Virus record (IMG/VR): IMGVR_UViG_3300035698_017134
Coordinates: 1-33,016 of that record
Reading direction: 5' to 3' (one strand)
Length of the DNA stretch: 33,016 bases
DNA from: a virus
The translations under genes were made by a program, and so were the position numbers. Each line of letters starts with the position of its first letter. Within the stretch, counting starts at the first letter, position 1. Below, one piece after another: positions 5,692 through 13,060 of this stretch. Under the pieces are notes generated by a model, which worked only from the letters and a program-made list of their open reading frames with translations, was not told where the DNA came from and ran no database searches.

Positions 5692-6078
5692 ATGAAAATA
5701 GAAATCAAAAAAAATGAATTAAGTTTCATGCCAATCAATTTAGGAGAAGAGGTAATGTTAGAAAAAATGAGAAGTCATTTTGAAGAAAACAAGTTTATGA
5801 CAGATAGGGTTTGGAGCGAAGAACAAAAGAAAAAGAAAACTGGATTAGGACTTCGTGTATCTTTAGATGTTTCTGATTTAATAAAACAAACAGAAAAAGC
5901 CTTTGGTGGATGTAAGAATTGTTATGGAAAAGGTTATTCAACTGTAAAAGATTTTACTACTGCTCATGCAGACTTTATTGGAGACAAGAAATCATCAATT
6001 GAAAACAACCCTATGAAATATTGTTCATGTGAAAGAGGTAAACAATTAGAATCATTATTAACTATCGTAAATGAATAA
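5692..6078 (+). CDS. zinc-binding conserved phage protein, 128 aa
   Basis: Residues about 74-82 read GGCKNCYGKGY, a DnaJ-type CxxCxGxG half-finger. A second pair, KYCSCERGKQL, sits near residue 111, so a four-cysteine zinc site is likely. The segment between (DFTTAHADFIGDKK) is conserved in look-alike phage proteins I recall. The N-terminal 70 residues are helical and charged. Function unknown; a protein or RNA-binding adaptor is possible. The codons for TTAHA contain the 13-mer that forms the 3' hairpin of both structured RNAs (5959-5971). Confidence 0.7.
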   Translation: MKIEIKKNELSFMPINLGEEVMLEKMRSHFEENKFMTDRVWSEEQKKKKTGLGLRVSLDVSDLIKQTEKAFGGCKNCYGKGYSTVKDFTTAHADFIGDKKSSIENNPMKYCSCERGKQLESLLTIVNE

Positions 6079-6083
6079 TTTTT

Positions 6084-6839
6084 ATGCTAATTAAAAAAGA
6101 TCCTGAATTAAAACAAGAAGTAGAGCAACACACCCCAGGAGTCTGTCCTTGCGCTATGTGTGAGCATATATTCCTAGAACCTGAATTTCCTGACTTTCCT
6201 AGGGGGGATGGGGCATTCTTACTACCTAAACCCCACCTATCTTGGTCACAGCTGTCTTGTTGGCTCTCTAGCCCTTCTAGGTACCGTAAAGAGTACTTTG
6301 AGGGCGGTAGCAAGCTAAATACGCGTTATCTTACTTTTGGTAAGAATATCGCTACTCTGATTGAAAACAACCAACATCACGATCTAATTCCTGACCTTGA
6401 GGTATATGATACCCCTGAACATGAAATTAGGTGTATAATTGCAGGGGTGCCTATTTTATCCTTCTTAGACAGTTACAATAAGATTGAAACAATAGATGTC
6501 CCTGCTAATGTATTTAGAGAATACAAAACAGGGAAGATCCCTTGGACCAAAGCAAAAGTTCAAAAACATGATCAATTAGTATTCTATGCAACCGCACTCA
6601 AATGGAGTACCGGAACAATGCCTGAATACTGTGATCTTGATTGGATTGAAACAAAGGACACGAAAGAAGAGAAACAAGATTTTTGGGTGACAGCCAAAAA
6701 GGGAGTAAAAGTGACAGGTAAAGTTGTGTCATTTCATCGAGAGTTTGATGAACGTGAGATTGACCGTATGGAAAGACTCATTGTAAAAGTGGCAGGACAA
6801 ATTAGTAAAGCTTATCAAGAATATATTAAAGAATTATAA
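6084..6839 (+). CDS. PD-(D/E)XK nuclease (RecB/Cas4-like), 251 aa
   Basis: Carries the layout of the RecB-like PD-(D/E)XK fold: LSWSQLSCWLSSPSRYRKEY at 52-71, which corresponds to the S-x-SQL-x-x-W ... CPxxYR entry motif. Next come a strand ending in LDSY (D129), REYKTGK with E146 and K148 (motif E-x-K), and QLVFYA with Q164 and Y168. These give the D, E-x-K and Q-x-x-x-Y residues of an active nuclease. Extra N-terminal cysteines (CPCAMC, 21-26) may bind metal. Such phage proteins act as exonucleases in recombination or replication. It lies 5 nt after the preceding gene. Confidence 0.8.
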   Translation: MLIKKDPELKQEVEQHTPGVCPCAMCEHIFLEPEFPDFPRGDGAFLLPKPHLSWSQLSCWLSSPSRYRKEYFEGGSKLNTRYLTFGKNIATLIENNQHHDLIPDLEVYDTPEHEIRCIIAGVPILSFLDSYNKIETIDVPANVFREYKTGKIPWTKAKVQKHDQLVFYATALKWSTGTMPEYCDLDWIETKDTKEEKQDFWVTAKKGVKVTGKVVSFHREFDEREIDRMERLIVKVAGQISKAYQEYIKEL

Positions 6840-6844
6840 TTATT

Positions 6845-7156
6845 ATGGAACAATTAACACAAGCAGAAGCAAACAAACAAGTACAAGAAAAAGCAAATCA
6901 AATCGAATCATTAGCAAAAGCACTCAAGGTCGGAATGACAGCAGTTCAATCAGTTCAACTAAACGGAGTAATTAGTAATGTTATTATTTATACAGACTTG
7001 GAACGATATCAAATCACCCAAGAGCAAAAACTTCCTTTAGTGGATGTAAAAAAAGGAACACCTACCCCTGATGTAGCAAAAGAAGTTGAACCAGTTGAAC
7101 CTAAAGAAGTTGAACCTGTTAAAGAAGCTTCATCAAAAGAAAAGAAAAATGCTTAA
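6845..7156 (+). CDS. hypothetical protein, 103 aa, with EPVEPKEVEP tail
   Basis: A helical N-terminal part (about residues 1-35: EANKQVQEKANQIESLAKAL) and a small strand-rich middle (NGVISNVIIYTDLERYQI) are followed by a low-complexity tail of Pro/Glu/Val/Lys repeats. The charge pattern of the tail suggests a flexible linker or DNA-mimic segment. The gene starts 5 nt after the nuclease stop ('ttATTATG') and overlaps the next gene's chosen start by 8 nt. Confidence 0.65.
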   Translation: MEQLTQAEANKQVQEKANQIESLAKALKVGMTAVQSVQLNGVISNVIIYTDLERYQITQEQKLPLVDVKKGTPTPDVAKEVEPVEPKEVEPVKEASSKEKKNA

Positions 7157-7376
7157 ATTTATTAAAAATTTATTTAATGACACTAGTAAGAATTTGGTTG
7201 CCTTTGAGTTAGGTCTTGTTATTTCAAAAGTTGCTAGAGAAAGAGGTATTGCAGTTACTCCAAAAATGGTTAACACAGCAGAAGAGATTATTAAGAAAGA
7301 ATTTAAAACAAAAACAGCTACAGAGATAGCTGGTGAGTTTGAGTTATTAACTCTTTCAGTGTTTGACACAGAATAA
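7149..7376 (+). CDS. hypothetical protein, 75 aa
   Basis: Unrecognised soluble protein. The N-terminus MLKFIKNLFNDTSK resembles that of the 150-aa sponge-like protein (MFDFLKKFFKDTG). The rest is two predicted helices around a VTPKMVN loop. A longer reading from 7086 would overlap the upstream gene by 70 nt; 7149 leaves 8 nt and a better start context. The stop is followed by TATG (TAATATG junction). Confidence 0.6.
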   Translation: MLKFIKNLFNDTSKNLVAFELGLVISKVARERGIAVTPKMVNTAEEIIKKEFKTKTATEIAGEFELLTLSVFDTE

Positions 7377-7377
7377 T

Positions 7378-7482
7378 ATGAATTATTTTGATATTCTATT
7401 AATAATAATATTAGCAGTTATCATTGGTTTTCATTTTCCAGTACCAGCAATAATAATAGCTATATTGATATTCTCAATATAG
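7378..7482 (+). CDS. single-pass membrane micropeptide, 34 aa
   Basis: Thirty-four residues, almost wholly hydrophobic: ILLIIILAVIIGF, then HFPVPA, then IIIAILIFSI, so one long or two short membrane segments. It joins the upstream gene by TAATATG. Its last nine codons form the stem of a transcription terminator, so it is the final gene of the left arm. The role is unknown; inner-membrane peptides of this size can be lysis or superinfection factors. Confidence 0.55.
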   Translation: MNYFDILLIIILAVIIGFHFPVPAIIIAILIFSI

Positions 7483-7488
7483 TTTTTT
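7460..7488 (+). terminator. intrinsic terminator of the left arm
   Basis: Perfect 9-bp hairpin CTATATTGA (7460-7468), loop tattc, TCAATATAG (7474-7482), followed by six T and TTATTTTC. The stop codon of the 34-aa gene is inside the stem. It lies exactly where the two transcription arms converge. Confidence 0.85.
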
Positions 7489-9016
7489 ATTTTCTTAATG
7501 CAGCAGTAGCCAAAGCTACAACCCCTGCAGCTCCCAACGCTCCAGTTGCTCCTTTTATTACCTTCCCTGATCGTGTTTTAAAGAATCTTTCTGCAGCAGT
7601 AGTACCTAATTGTTTAACAAGTTGATCAACAATATTATCTCGCGCATTGAACATCCTAGTTTGTTTTGCTAGATTTCCTGCAACCTGTTCTCCAATCTCT
7701 TCAGGAACATTGTTAATAATATATTCATTTGCCTTCTTGCGAACAGTTCTTACAATTTCTCTTTTTGTATTTTCACCTAATCTTTCATTTCTCAAAAGAA
7801 CTTTCACAGCAGGGAGTTTATCAAATCCCTGTCGGGCATCTAATAATCCTGACATGTTTTTTTTCTTTAATATTTCCATGAAAGATTCAACAACAGTATC
7901 ATAAGTTTTTTCAGCTAAAGGATCTGAGGTAAACACAAACTTTAGATCATCTTTACCAGCATTAAGTCCTTTGAGTAATTGATTATCATTAAAAGGAATA
8001 TTATATTGCTTTAATAAGTCTTTTGTACCTGTATCAATTTCACCAATAGCATTATTAATTAGATCTCTATTTTTTTCAGGTTTATTTTTTCTCTTAACAA
8101 TATCTGAAACAGAATCTGAAACTTCATCATCAAACTTATTAGGGATGATTTTAGGTTCACTAAAAATACTTCTACTGGTACTTCCAGTAGCTTTTTGTTT
8201 AGCCTTTTTTTCTGCTGTAGTTAATACAGGTTCAGTAATTTTACGAGCATCATCTAATCGTAGACTAGATCTTAATTTTGGAATCAAATCAGTATTTCTT
8301 GCTACAACACTAGCTCCTTTATTTAATAATCCAGTAAACAATCTACCACCAAGCGCGCCACCTGCACCATATTTTACTCCATCAAAAATAACTCCAGGAA
8401 GACTTTTGTTATCTTTCAATCCTTCTGATACTCCAGTAGCTCCACCATATTGCGCTCCTACCTTTACCAAATTCTTTGCTTTTTGAAGATTAGAACCTGC
8501 ATTAATAATTGTTCCAGCACCCTTTGATAACAGACCTCCAGTCAAAGCTTCAACTCCTGTACCAATTGCCTCTCCTGCAATTTCTTTCCATGTTTTATTG
8601 ATAACATCTCCAGTAAAATCTTCTACTTTAGATCCACCACTTCTATTTAATTCAAGAATTTCCATTAATCGAGGACGATCTTCAGGTGAAGCGGTTTTTA
8701 ATCTTTGTAAAATATCAGTTTCAGTATCAGTTATAGCTTGTTGGCTTTTAGCAAACTTTTTAGCAGCACTAGGAGCAACCAACGATTCTCCTATTGTTCT
8801 ACCAAACCTTTGTGTGTTCCCTGTAAATACTTCACCAAGAAAACCACCTTTAACCTTTTTCTCTGTAGGTTTTGCAATTGCAGTAGGGGTGTTAGGAGAT
8901 TTTGAAGCCTTAAAAGAAGCAATATCAGATTTGATTTGCTGTGGACTTGGTGTGACATCTTTTTTCTTTCTAAATTCAGCGATGTCTTTTTTCATTTGTT
9001 CGGGTGTAGGTTTCAT
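7487..9016 (-). CDS. internal virion protein candidate, 509 aa
   Basis: Last gene of the virion cluster. The N-terminus has two copies of a short motif, TPEQMKKDIAEF and SPQQIKSDIASF. A Gly/Ala-rich region with hydrophobic stretches follows (about 100-230: GGLLSKGAGTII, GGALGGRLFTGLLN), then a charged helical middle and a Gly/Ala-rich membrane-like C-terminus (GALGAAGVVALATAALRK). This layout, plus its place after the transglycosylase-like gene, fits an ejected inner-virion protein that touches the membrane. I start at 9016 (aatattATG), not the upstream 9064, because 9064 overlaps the previous gene. Confidence 0.6.
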   Translation of the reverse strand: MKPTPEQMKKDIAEFRKKKDVTPSPQQIKSDIASFKASKSPNTPTAIAKPTEKKVKGGFLGEVFTGNTQRFGRTIGESLVAPSAAKKFAKSQQAITDTETDILQRLKTASPEDRPRLMEILELNRSGGSKVEDFTGDVINKTWKEIAGEAIGTGVEALTGGLLSKGAGTIINAGSNLQKAKNLVKVGAQYGGATGVSEGLKDNKSLPGVIFDGVKYGAGGALGGRLFTGLLNKGASVVARNTDLIPKLRSSLRLDDARKITEPVLTTAEKKAKQKATGSTSRSIFSEPKIIPNKFDDEVSDSVSDIVKRKNKPEKNRDLINNAIGEIDTGTKDLLKQYNIPFNDNQLLKGLNAGKDDLKFVFTSDPLAEKTYDTVVESFMEILKKKNMSGLLDARQGFDKLPAVKVLLRNERLGENTKREIVRTVRKKANEYIINNVPEEIGEQVAGNLAKQTRMFNARDNIVDQLVKQLGTTAAERFFKTRSGKVIKGATGALGAAGVVALATAALRK

Positions 9017-9023
9017 AATATTT

Positions 9024-10928
9024 TTATGTGATAGTTTTAAATTCCTTTGCAAACCTTGCAACATATTGATTACCGGATGTCCCTAGACTATCTCTAGTGT
9101 TTCCTCCTCGAGATTGAGGTTTTCCAGTAAACCAAACAGAAGCTGCATCATCCCAGTTTCCGTATTTTTTATAATTCTTCATAAACTGAACAGCTACTAT
9201 TTTATCTTGAAGCTCAGGATCATTTAGAAATTCTTCAGGATTAACACTTCTTCCAACAGCTTCACGTCCCCATTGATCTAAGTTCCCTGGCATCACTTGA
9301 TATCTTCCGAGTGCTTTTTCTCCTTTATATAATCCACCCTTTACCAATGGACCAATAGCACTATATCCTCCTGATCCTCGACTTTCAATATTTGCAATAG
9401 ACTGCATCGCTGTAGCTAATTGACTTGATGGAGCAATTTCTCTTGAAGCGAAAGAAACATTTGGATTATAAACTCCTCGATTATTATCTGAATAAGAATC
9501 TGCATTAGCTGTGTTAATTAATCCATTACCGGAATCTCTCGTATTACCAACGTTGTTAAAAGCTAATGGATTATATCCATAAATGGATTCAAATTCAGCA
9601 GCTTCTTCAGTTGTAAAATCTGATTCTTCTTCATCACTTCTTAGGATTGAACCGCCTAAGCTATTCATAATATCTTCATACATACCAAGAACATCAACAA
9701 GGTCACGCCTTAGTAATGCTGGATCCCTAGAAACTTCTAGTCGTCCAACCAAACCTTGCAAACTCTCCAACTGCTTCTGTGGAACTTGCCCAAGCCCTGA
9801 TCCTTCTCGTTTAATGTTCAAGAGAGCATCAATACCAACGTTATCTTTTACTGATTGAATTAATCTCTCGATTTCCCATTCATCATTTCCTCGTATTCCT
9901 GAATTAATCCACCTTTGGTTTGCACCAATTACAGATTGACCTTTAGGATTATCGCCATCAGTAAACGCTGATGATGCATCAAATCTCGCAATCGCATCTT
10001 TTGCATCTCGTACTACAGTTGAGGCACCTTTAAGTGCATTTGATGACATTGGGTTTAATTTAGGATTTTGAGCTATCTGATTAAGAACCTGTCGTTGCAT
10101 ATCTTCACCATAAGCTGATTTAACATCTGACATTTTATATTCATCTGCTTGAATTGCTGAAGCAAGATTCTTAGCTTCTTGTGATACTACTCCATCAAAT
10201 TCTTCTGATCCATTATTACCACCAGCAACTACATTTCCTTGTGCATCATATCTTGTTTGCCCTTCACTAAGAGTAAATCCTTCATCTTTTTGAGAATCTT
10301 GTTTTTGCTTTGTTTCTAATCGAGAAAATACACTTTGAAGAGCAGGGTCATAAATTCCTGCTTGTGCATTTTCAATAGCTTTTAATTCAGCTGGAGTATA
10401 TGCAATTCCTGAATCAGCTCCAACTCCATAAGGATCAGTCTCTCCAGTGGCAATATCATTACGAGCGTTATTCATATTTCTCGCTGTATTTTGTATTTGT
10501 TGAGTATTTTGATCACCTACAATCGCATCTCCAGCTGCAACACCAACAGCTCCACCAGTTAATCTTTTTGCTACCATATCAGAATAATCATTTGGATCAT
10601 ATCTTTCACCTGTTTCAGGATTAACATATTTACTTTGATACCCCTGCCCTCCTTGCCCTCCTCCTTGTTGTGCAGGTGGTTGTGATCCATTAAACAAAGG
10701 TGAAGGCACCCCTGATTGTGCAGGTGGTTGATTTTCCGTTCCAGGATTTACATTTACTGCAGGTGGTTGTTGTTCTACAAAAGGAGAAGGAACACTATCT
10801 CCAGGTTGTTTTTGTTGGGATCTATACTTCCCTGAAAAAACATCACCAAGAATCATTGCTGGTCCAGTGATAGGATTTGATCTCAAGGCTGTATTTCCTG
10901 CTTTTTTAAATAGATCTTTTAATTTCAT
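9024..10928 (-). CDS. virion protein with C-terminal lysozyme-like transglycosylase domain, 634 aa
   Basis: The C-terminal ~120 residues look like a lysozyme-fold lytic transglycosylase: IANIESRGSGGYSAIGP (likely catalytic Glu), GEKALGRYQVMPGN, then helices ending in AVQFMKNYKKYGNWDDAASVW. It would cut peptidoglycan locally during DNA injection. The N-terminal ~100 residues are Pro/Gln/Gly-rich and disordered (QPPAQQGGGQGG); the middle is helical. It is joined to the upstream peptidoglycan-binding gene by TAATATG, so the two likely act together in the virion. Start 10928 is supported by that junction. Confidence 0.75.
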   Translation of the reverse strand: MKLKDLFKKAGNTALRSNPITGPAMILGDVFSGKYRSQQKQPGDSVPSPFVEQQPPAVNVNPGTENQPPAQSGVPSPLFNGSQPPAQQGGGQGGQGYQSKYVNPETGERYDPNDYSDMVAKRLTGGAVGVAAGDAIVGDQNTQQIQNTARNMNNARNDIATGETDPYGVGADSGIAYTPAELKAIENAQAGIYDPALQSVFSRLETKQKQDSQKDEGFTLSEGQTRYDAQGNVVAGGNNGSEEFDGVVSQEAKNLASAIQADEYKMSDVKSAYGEDMQRQVLNQIAQNPKLNPMSSNALKGASTVVRDAKDAIARFDASSAFTDGDNPKGQSVIGANQRWINSGIRGNDEWEIERLIQSVKDNVGIDALLNIKREGSGLGQVPQKQLESLQGLVGRLEVSRDPALLRRDLVDVLGMYEDIMNSLGGSILRSDEEESDFTTEEAAEFESIYGYNPLAFNNVGNTRDSGNGLINTANADSYSDNNRGVYNPNVSFASREIAPSSQLATAMQSIANIESRGSGGYSAIGPLVKGGLYKGEKALGRYQVMPGNLDQWGREAVGRSVNPEEFLNDPELQDKIVAVQFMKNYKKYGNWDDAASVWFTGKPQSRGGNTRDSLGTSGNQYVARFAKEFKTIT

Positions 10929-10929
10929 A

Positions 10930-11964
10930 TTATAATTGATTAGCGTAACCTGTGTTGAATAATTTATTTGCCTTATTTCTCAATAAGCCGGATGCTCTCG
11001 ACTGAACATTTGCACCGTGAGCTGTAACTGCTGAACCTGCGAATCCTGTTTCTTTAGGTTGGTATGTTTGAGATAACGAAGATCGCTGCGCACCCTCTCT
11101 TGCAACCTTAGGATTAAGGGTGTTACGTCCTGATCCATAATATTGCGAAAGCCTATTTGACCCAACAGCATTATCTCCATATTGATATTGAAGATTTTTT
11201 GTAAGGTTTTTAGTATCATCTTGATATCCTTGAGACAATCTATCTTGATTCGTTTTATAGATATTTGCTAATTTACGTTCCTTTTGATCACGCGCACCTG
11301 AAAACAATACACCTTGATTAGCAGCATTCTGATCTAATTGAGTTTTATCAGCTTCAAATTGATCTGCTTGGTCTTCAAGAGTATTATTGTAATTGTATTG
11401 ATTTTGACGAAGAGCGTCCTCCGTGTTTTGAGTTGTGTATTCTTTATCAACATTAAATCTTGGGTCAAGAGCATTTTGTGCATCTTGAACTGCTTCTTGT
11501 TGAATCAAGTCAGAAAATGGTTTTCCATAAGTGTCATACAAACCTGAAAAATCTCCACTGAGAGCAGCTTGTTCAATATCCTCTTCTGAATTACCTTTAA
11601 ATATATCATTAGAAAGAATAGCTTGATTATAGAAGTAATCATCCTCTTGTTCGTTTTGAGGTTGGAAATTACGATTCAATCTTCCTGTTTCAGTATTAAA
11701 CATATTACTAGGATCATCAGGAGCTTTTACAGCTTCTTGCTGTTCTACAATTGAAGAAATTGCACCAATTGATCTTGGACCAAAAATACCATCAGGAGAT
11801 AATCCGTTGGATGTTTGAAAGCCTCTTACAGCTTGCTCAGTTATAGGTCCGTAAATACCATCAACCTTCACGTTGGGATATCCAATACTCTGTAGGTATT
11901 CTTGAAGACCTCTAACGTCTTCTCCTCTCGACCCTCTTCTTAATGTTGTGTTTAATGGTTCCAT
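10930..11964 (-). CDS. virion protein with N-terminal peptidoglycan-binding domain, 344 aa
   Basis: Residues about 5-70 are a PG_binding_1 domain: LRRGSRGEDVRGLQEYLQSI ... VDGIYGPITEQAVRGFQ ... PDGIFGPRS, with the paired DG-x-[YF]-GP turns of that fold. The remaining 270 residues are Gln/Asn-rich and helical (DQADQFEADKTQLDQNAAN), not enzymatic. This suggests an anchor that holds the virion or its ejected proteins on the cell wall, working with the transglycosylase encoded next. The upstream leader contains tataataaaac, a weak -10-like sequence. Confidence 0.75.
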   Translation of the reverse strand: MEPLNTTLRRGSRGEDVRGLQEYLQSIGYPNVKVDGIYGPITEQAVRGFQTSNGLSPDGIFGPRSIGAISSIVEQQEAVKAPDDPSNMFNTETGRLNRNFQPQNEQEDDYFYNQAILSNDIFKGNSEEDIEQAALSGDFSGLYDTYGKPFSDLIQQEAVQDAQNALDPRFNVDKEYTTQNTEDALRQNQYNYNNTLEDQADQFEADKTQLDQNAANQGVLFSGARDQKERKLANIYKTNQDRLSQGYQDDTKNLTKNLQYQYGDNAVGSNRLSQYYGSGRNTLNPKVAREGAQRSSLSQTYQPKETGFAGSAVTAHGANVQSRASGLLRNKANKLFNTGYANQL

Positions 11965-11991
11965 TGCTAGTTTTATTATATAGTGATTAAG

Positions 11992-13059
11992 TTATAAATT
12001 CAATTCCTCTCTGAGTGTTTTCACCTCATCGTTCAATTCTATTACTGCTTTTAGTAAAAAACCTAACATATGATTATGCTCAATATCGACTACACCTTTT
12101 GGATTTGTGTATAAAACTTCCTCAGGAAAAGTTAAATCATCAAAATAAATTCTATCATGCCCGTAGTGTCCTCGATCATCAACAAGTGATGGTTTTGGTA
12201 TTTTTTCAAGTACTTCAAGGGCGTTTGGAATCGTTGGTAATGGACAAGCTGAAATACTTCCATAGAATGTTCCAATTTTCATTGCTGGGGAACCAATATC
12301 ATATGCACCATTTGCATCAGGAATCATATCCGCTCCTAGAGTAACAGTAGTTGCATCTAGTAAATAAAGTAATGCAGCATTCCCATAAGCTATCCCAACA
12401 ATACCTCCTCCGTGAGCTGAGATCAATGTTGAAACCCCTGAGAAACTAGGAGAAACAATACTTCGTGAATCACCTGTTTGGAAGGAAGGGAACAGTGGTG
12501 TCTCTCCATCAATAGATACTTCAACTGTATAGATACCATTAGCAAGGAATGCATCTTGCGTTGTTTTTATATCAACTGAATTTACAATAATCCCAACTCC
12601 TCTAGGAGATGTCCCTCTGCCATCCCTACCAATAAATATATAGTTATAGTCTCCATCTACAGGAGGAGTAGCATATAGTGACAATACATTATCATTTTCA
12701 TCTTCAATAGAAGATCTTTTTTCCATAAAATATGTCCCTTCTGTTCTATCAGCTCTAGTCCAAACAATACGAGAAGTGTCTCCTTTTGATACCCCACCTA
12801 CAGTGTAGGTACTATCATAAAAAGTAACATCATTACCAGCAATTTCTACTCGGTCAACACTCCCTGAAGTTTGAAAAAAACAATCAGTAATAACAGTTCC
12901 TGTGATTATCTCTCCTGACTGATTAAATTGCCTACTCATTCTATTAAGATTATTTTCATTAACAGACATGTAAACAGCCCCCTGGTTCTCAGAGGATTGT
13001 TTTTTTTTGTATAATAGTCTGTTTATACCTAATTCTTGTTGTTCTCCGATATCAATCAT
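11992..13059 (-). CDS. tail fibre or spike-like protein, 355 aa
   Basis: A beta-rich protein with fibre features. The phrase MIPDANGAYDIGSPAMKIG (about residue 245 on) is typical of phage fibre shafts. The end reads NHMLGFLLKAVIELNDEVKTL, a coiled trimerising tail like that of S74-type chaperone domains, though no clear Ser/Lys cleavage pair is seen. The start at 13059 (MIDIGEQQ) gives the TAATATG junction with the upstream nozzle gene; the longer frame to 13110 would overlap it. A run of nine A encodes KKK near the N-terminus. Confidence 0.65.
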   Translation of the reverse strand: MIDIGEQQELGINRLLYKKKQSSENQGAVYMSVNENNLNRMSRQFNQSGEIITGTVITDCFFQTSGSVDRVEIAGNDVTFYDSTYTVGGVSKGDTSRIVWTRADRTEGTYFMEKRSSIEDENDNVLSLYATPPVDGDYNYIFIGRDGRGTSPRGVGIIVNSVDIKTTQDAFLANGIYTVEVSIDGETPLFPSFQTGDSRSIVSPSFSGVSTLISAHGGGIVGIAYGNAALLYLLDATTVTLGADMIPDANGAYDIGSPAMKIGTFYGSISACPLPTIPNALEVLEKIPKPSLVDDRGHYGHDRIYFDDLTFPEEVLYTNPKGVVDIEHNHMLGFLLKAVIELNDEVKTLREELNL

Positions 13060-13060
13060 A

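Noticed and set aside
8598-9086. A 162-codon frame opposite the virion genes
   Set aside because: It runs antisense through two well-supported minus-strand genes and has the hydrophobic, Cys/Ser-rich look of a shadow frame. The same applies to the frame at 21397-21840.
13000-13010. Programmed frameshift at the nine-A run in the fibre gene
   Set aside because: The frame is open and continuous through KKK; nothing useful lies in the shifted frames.
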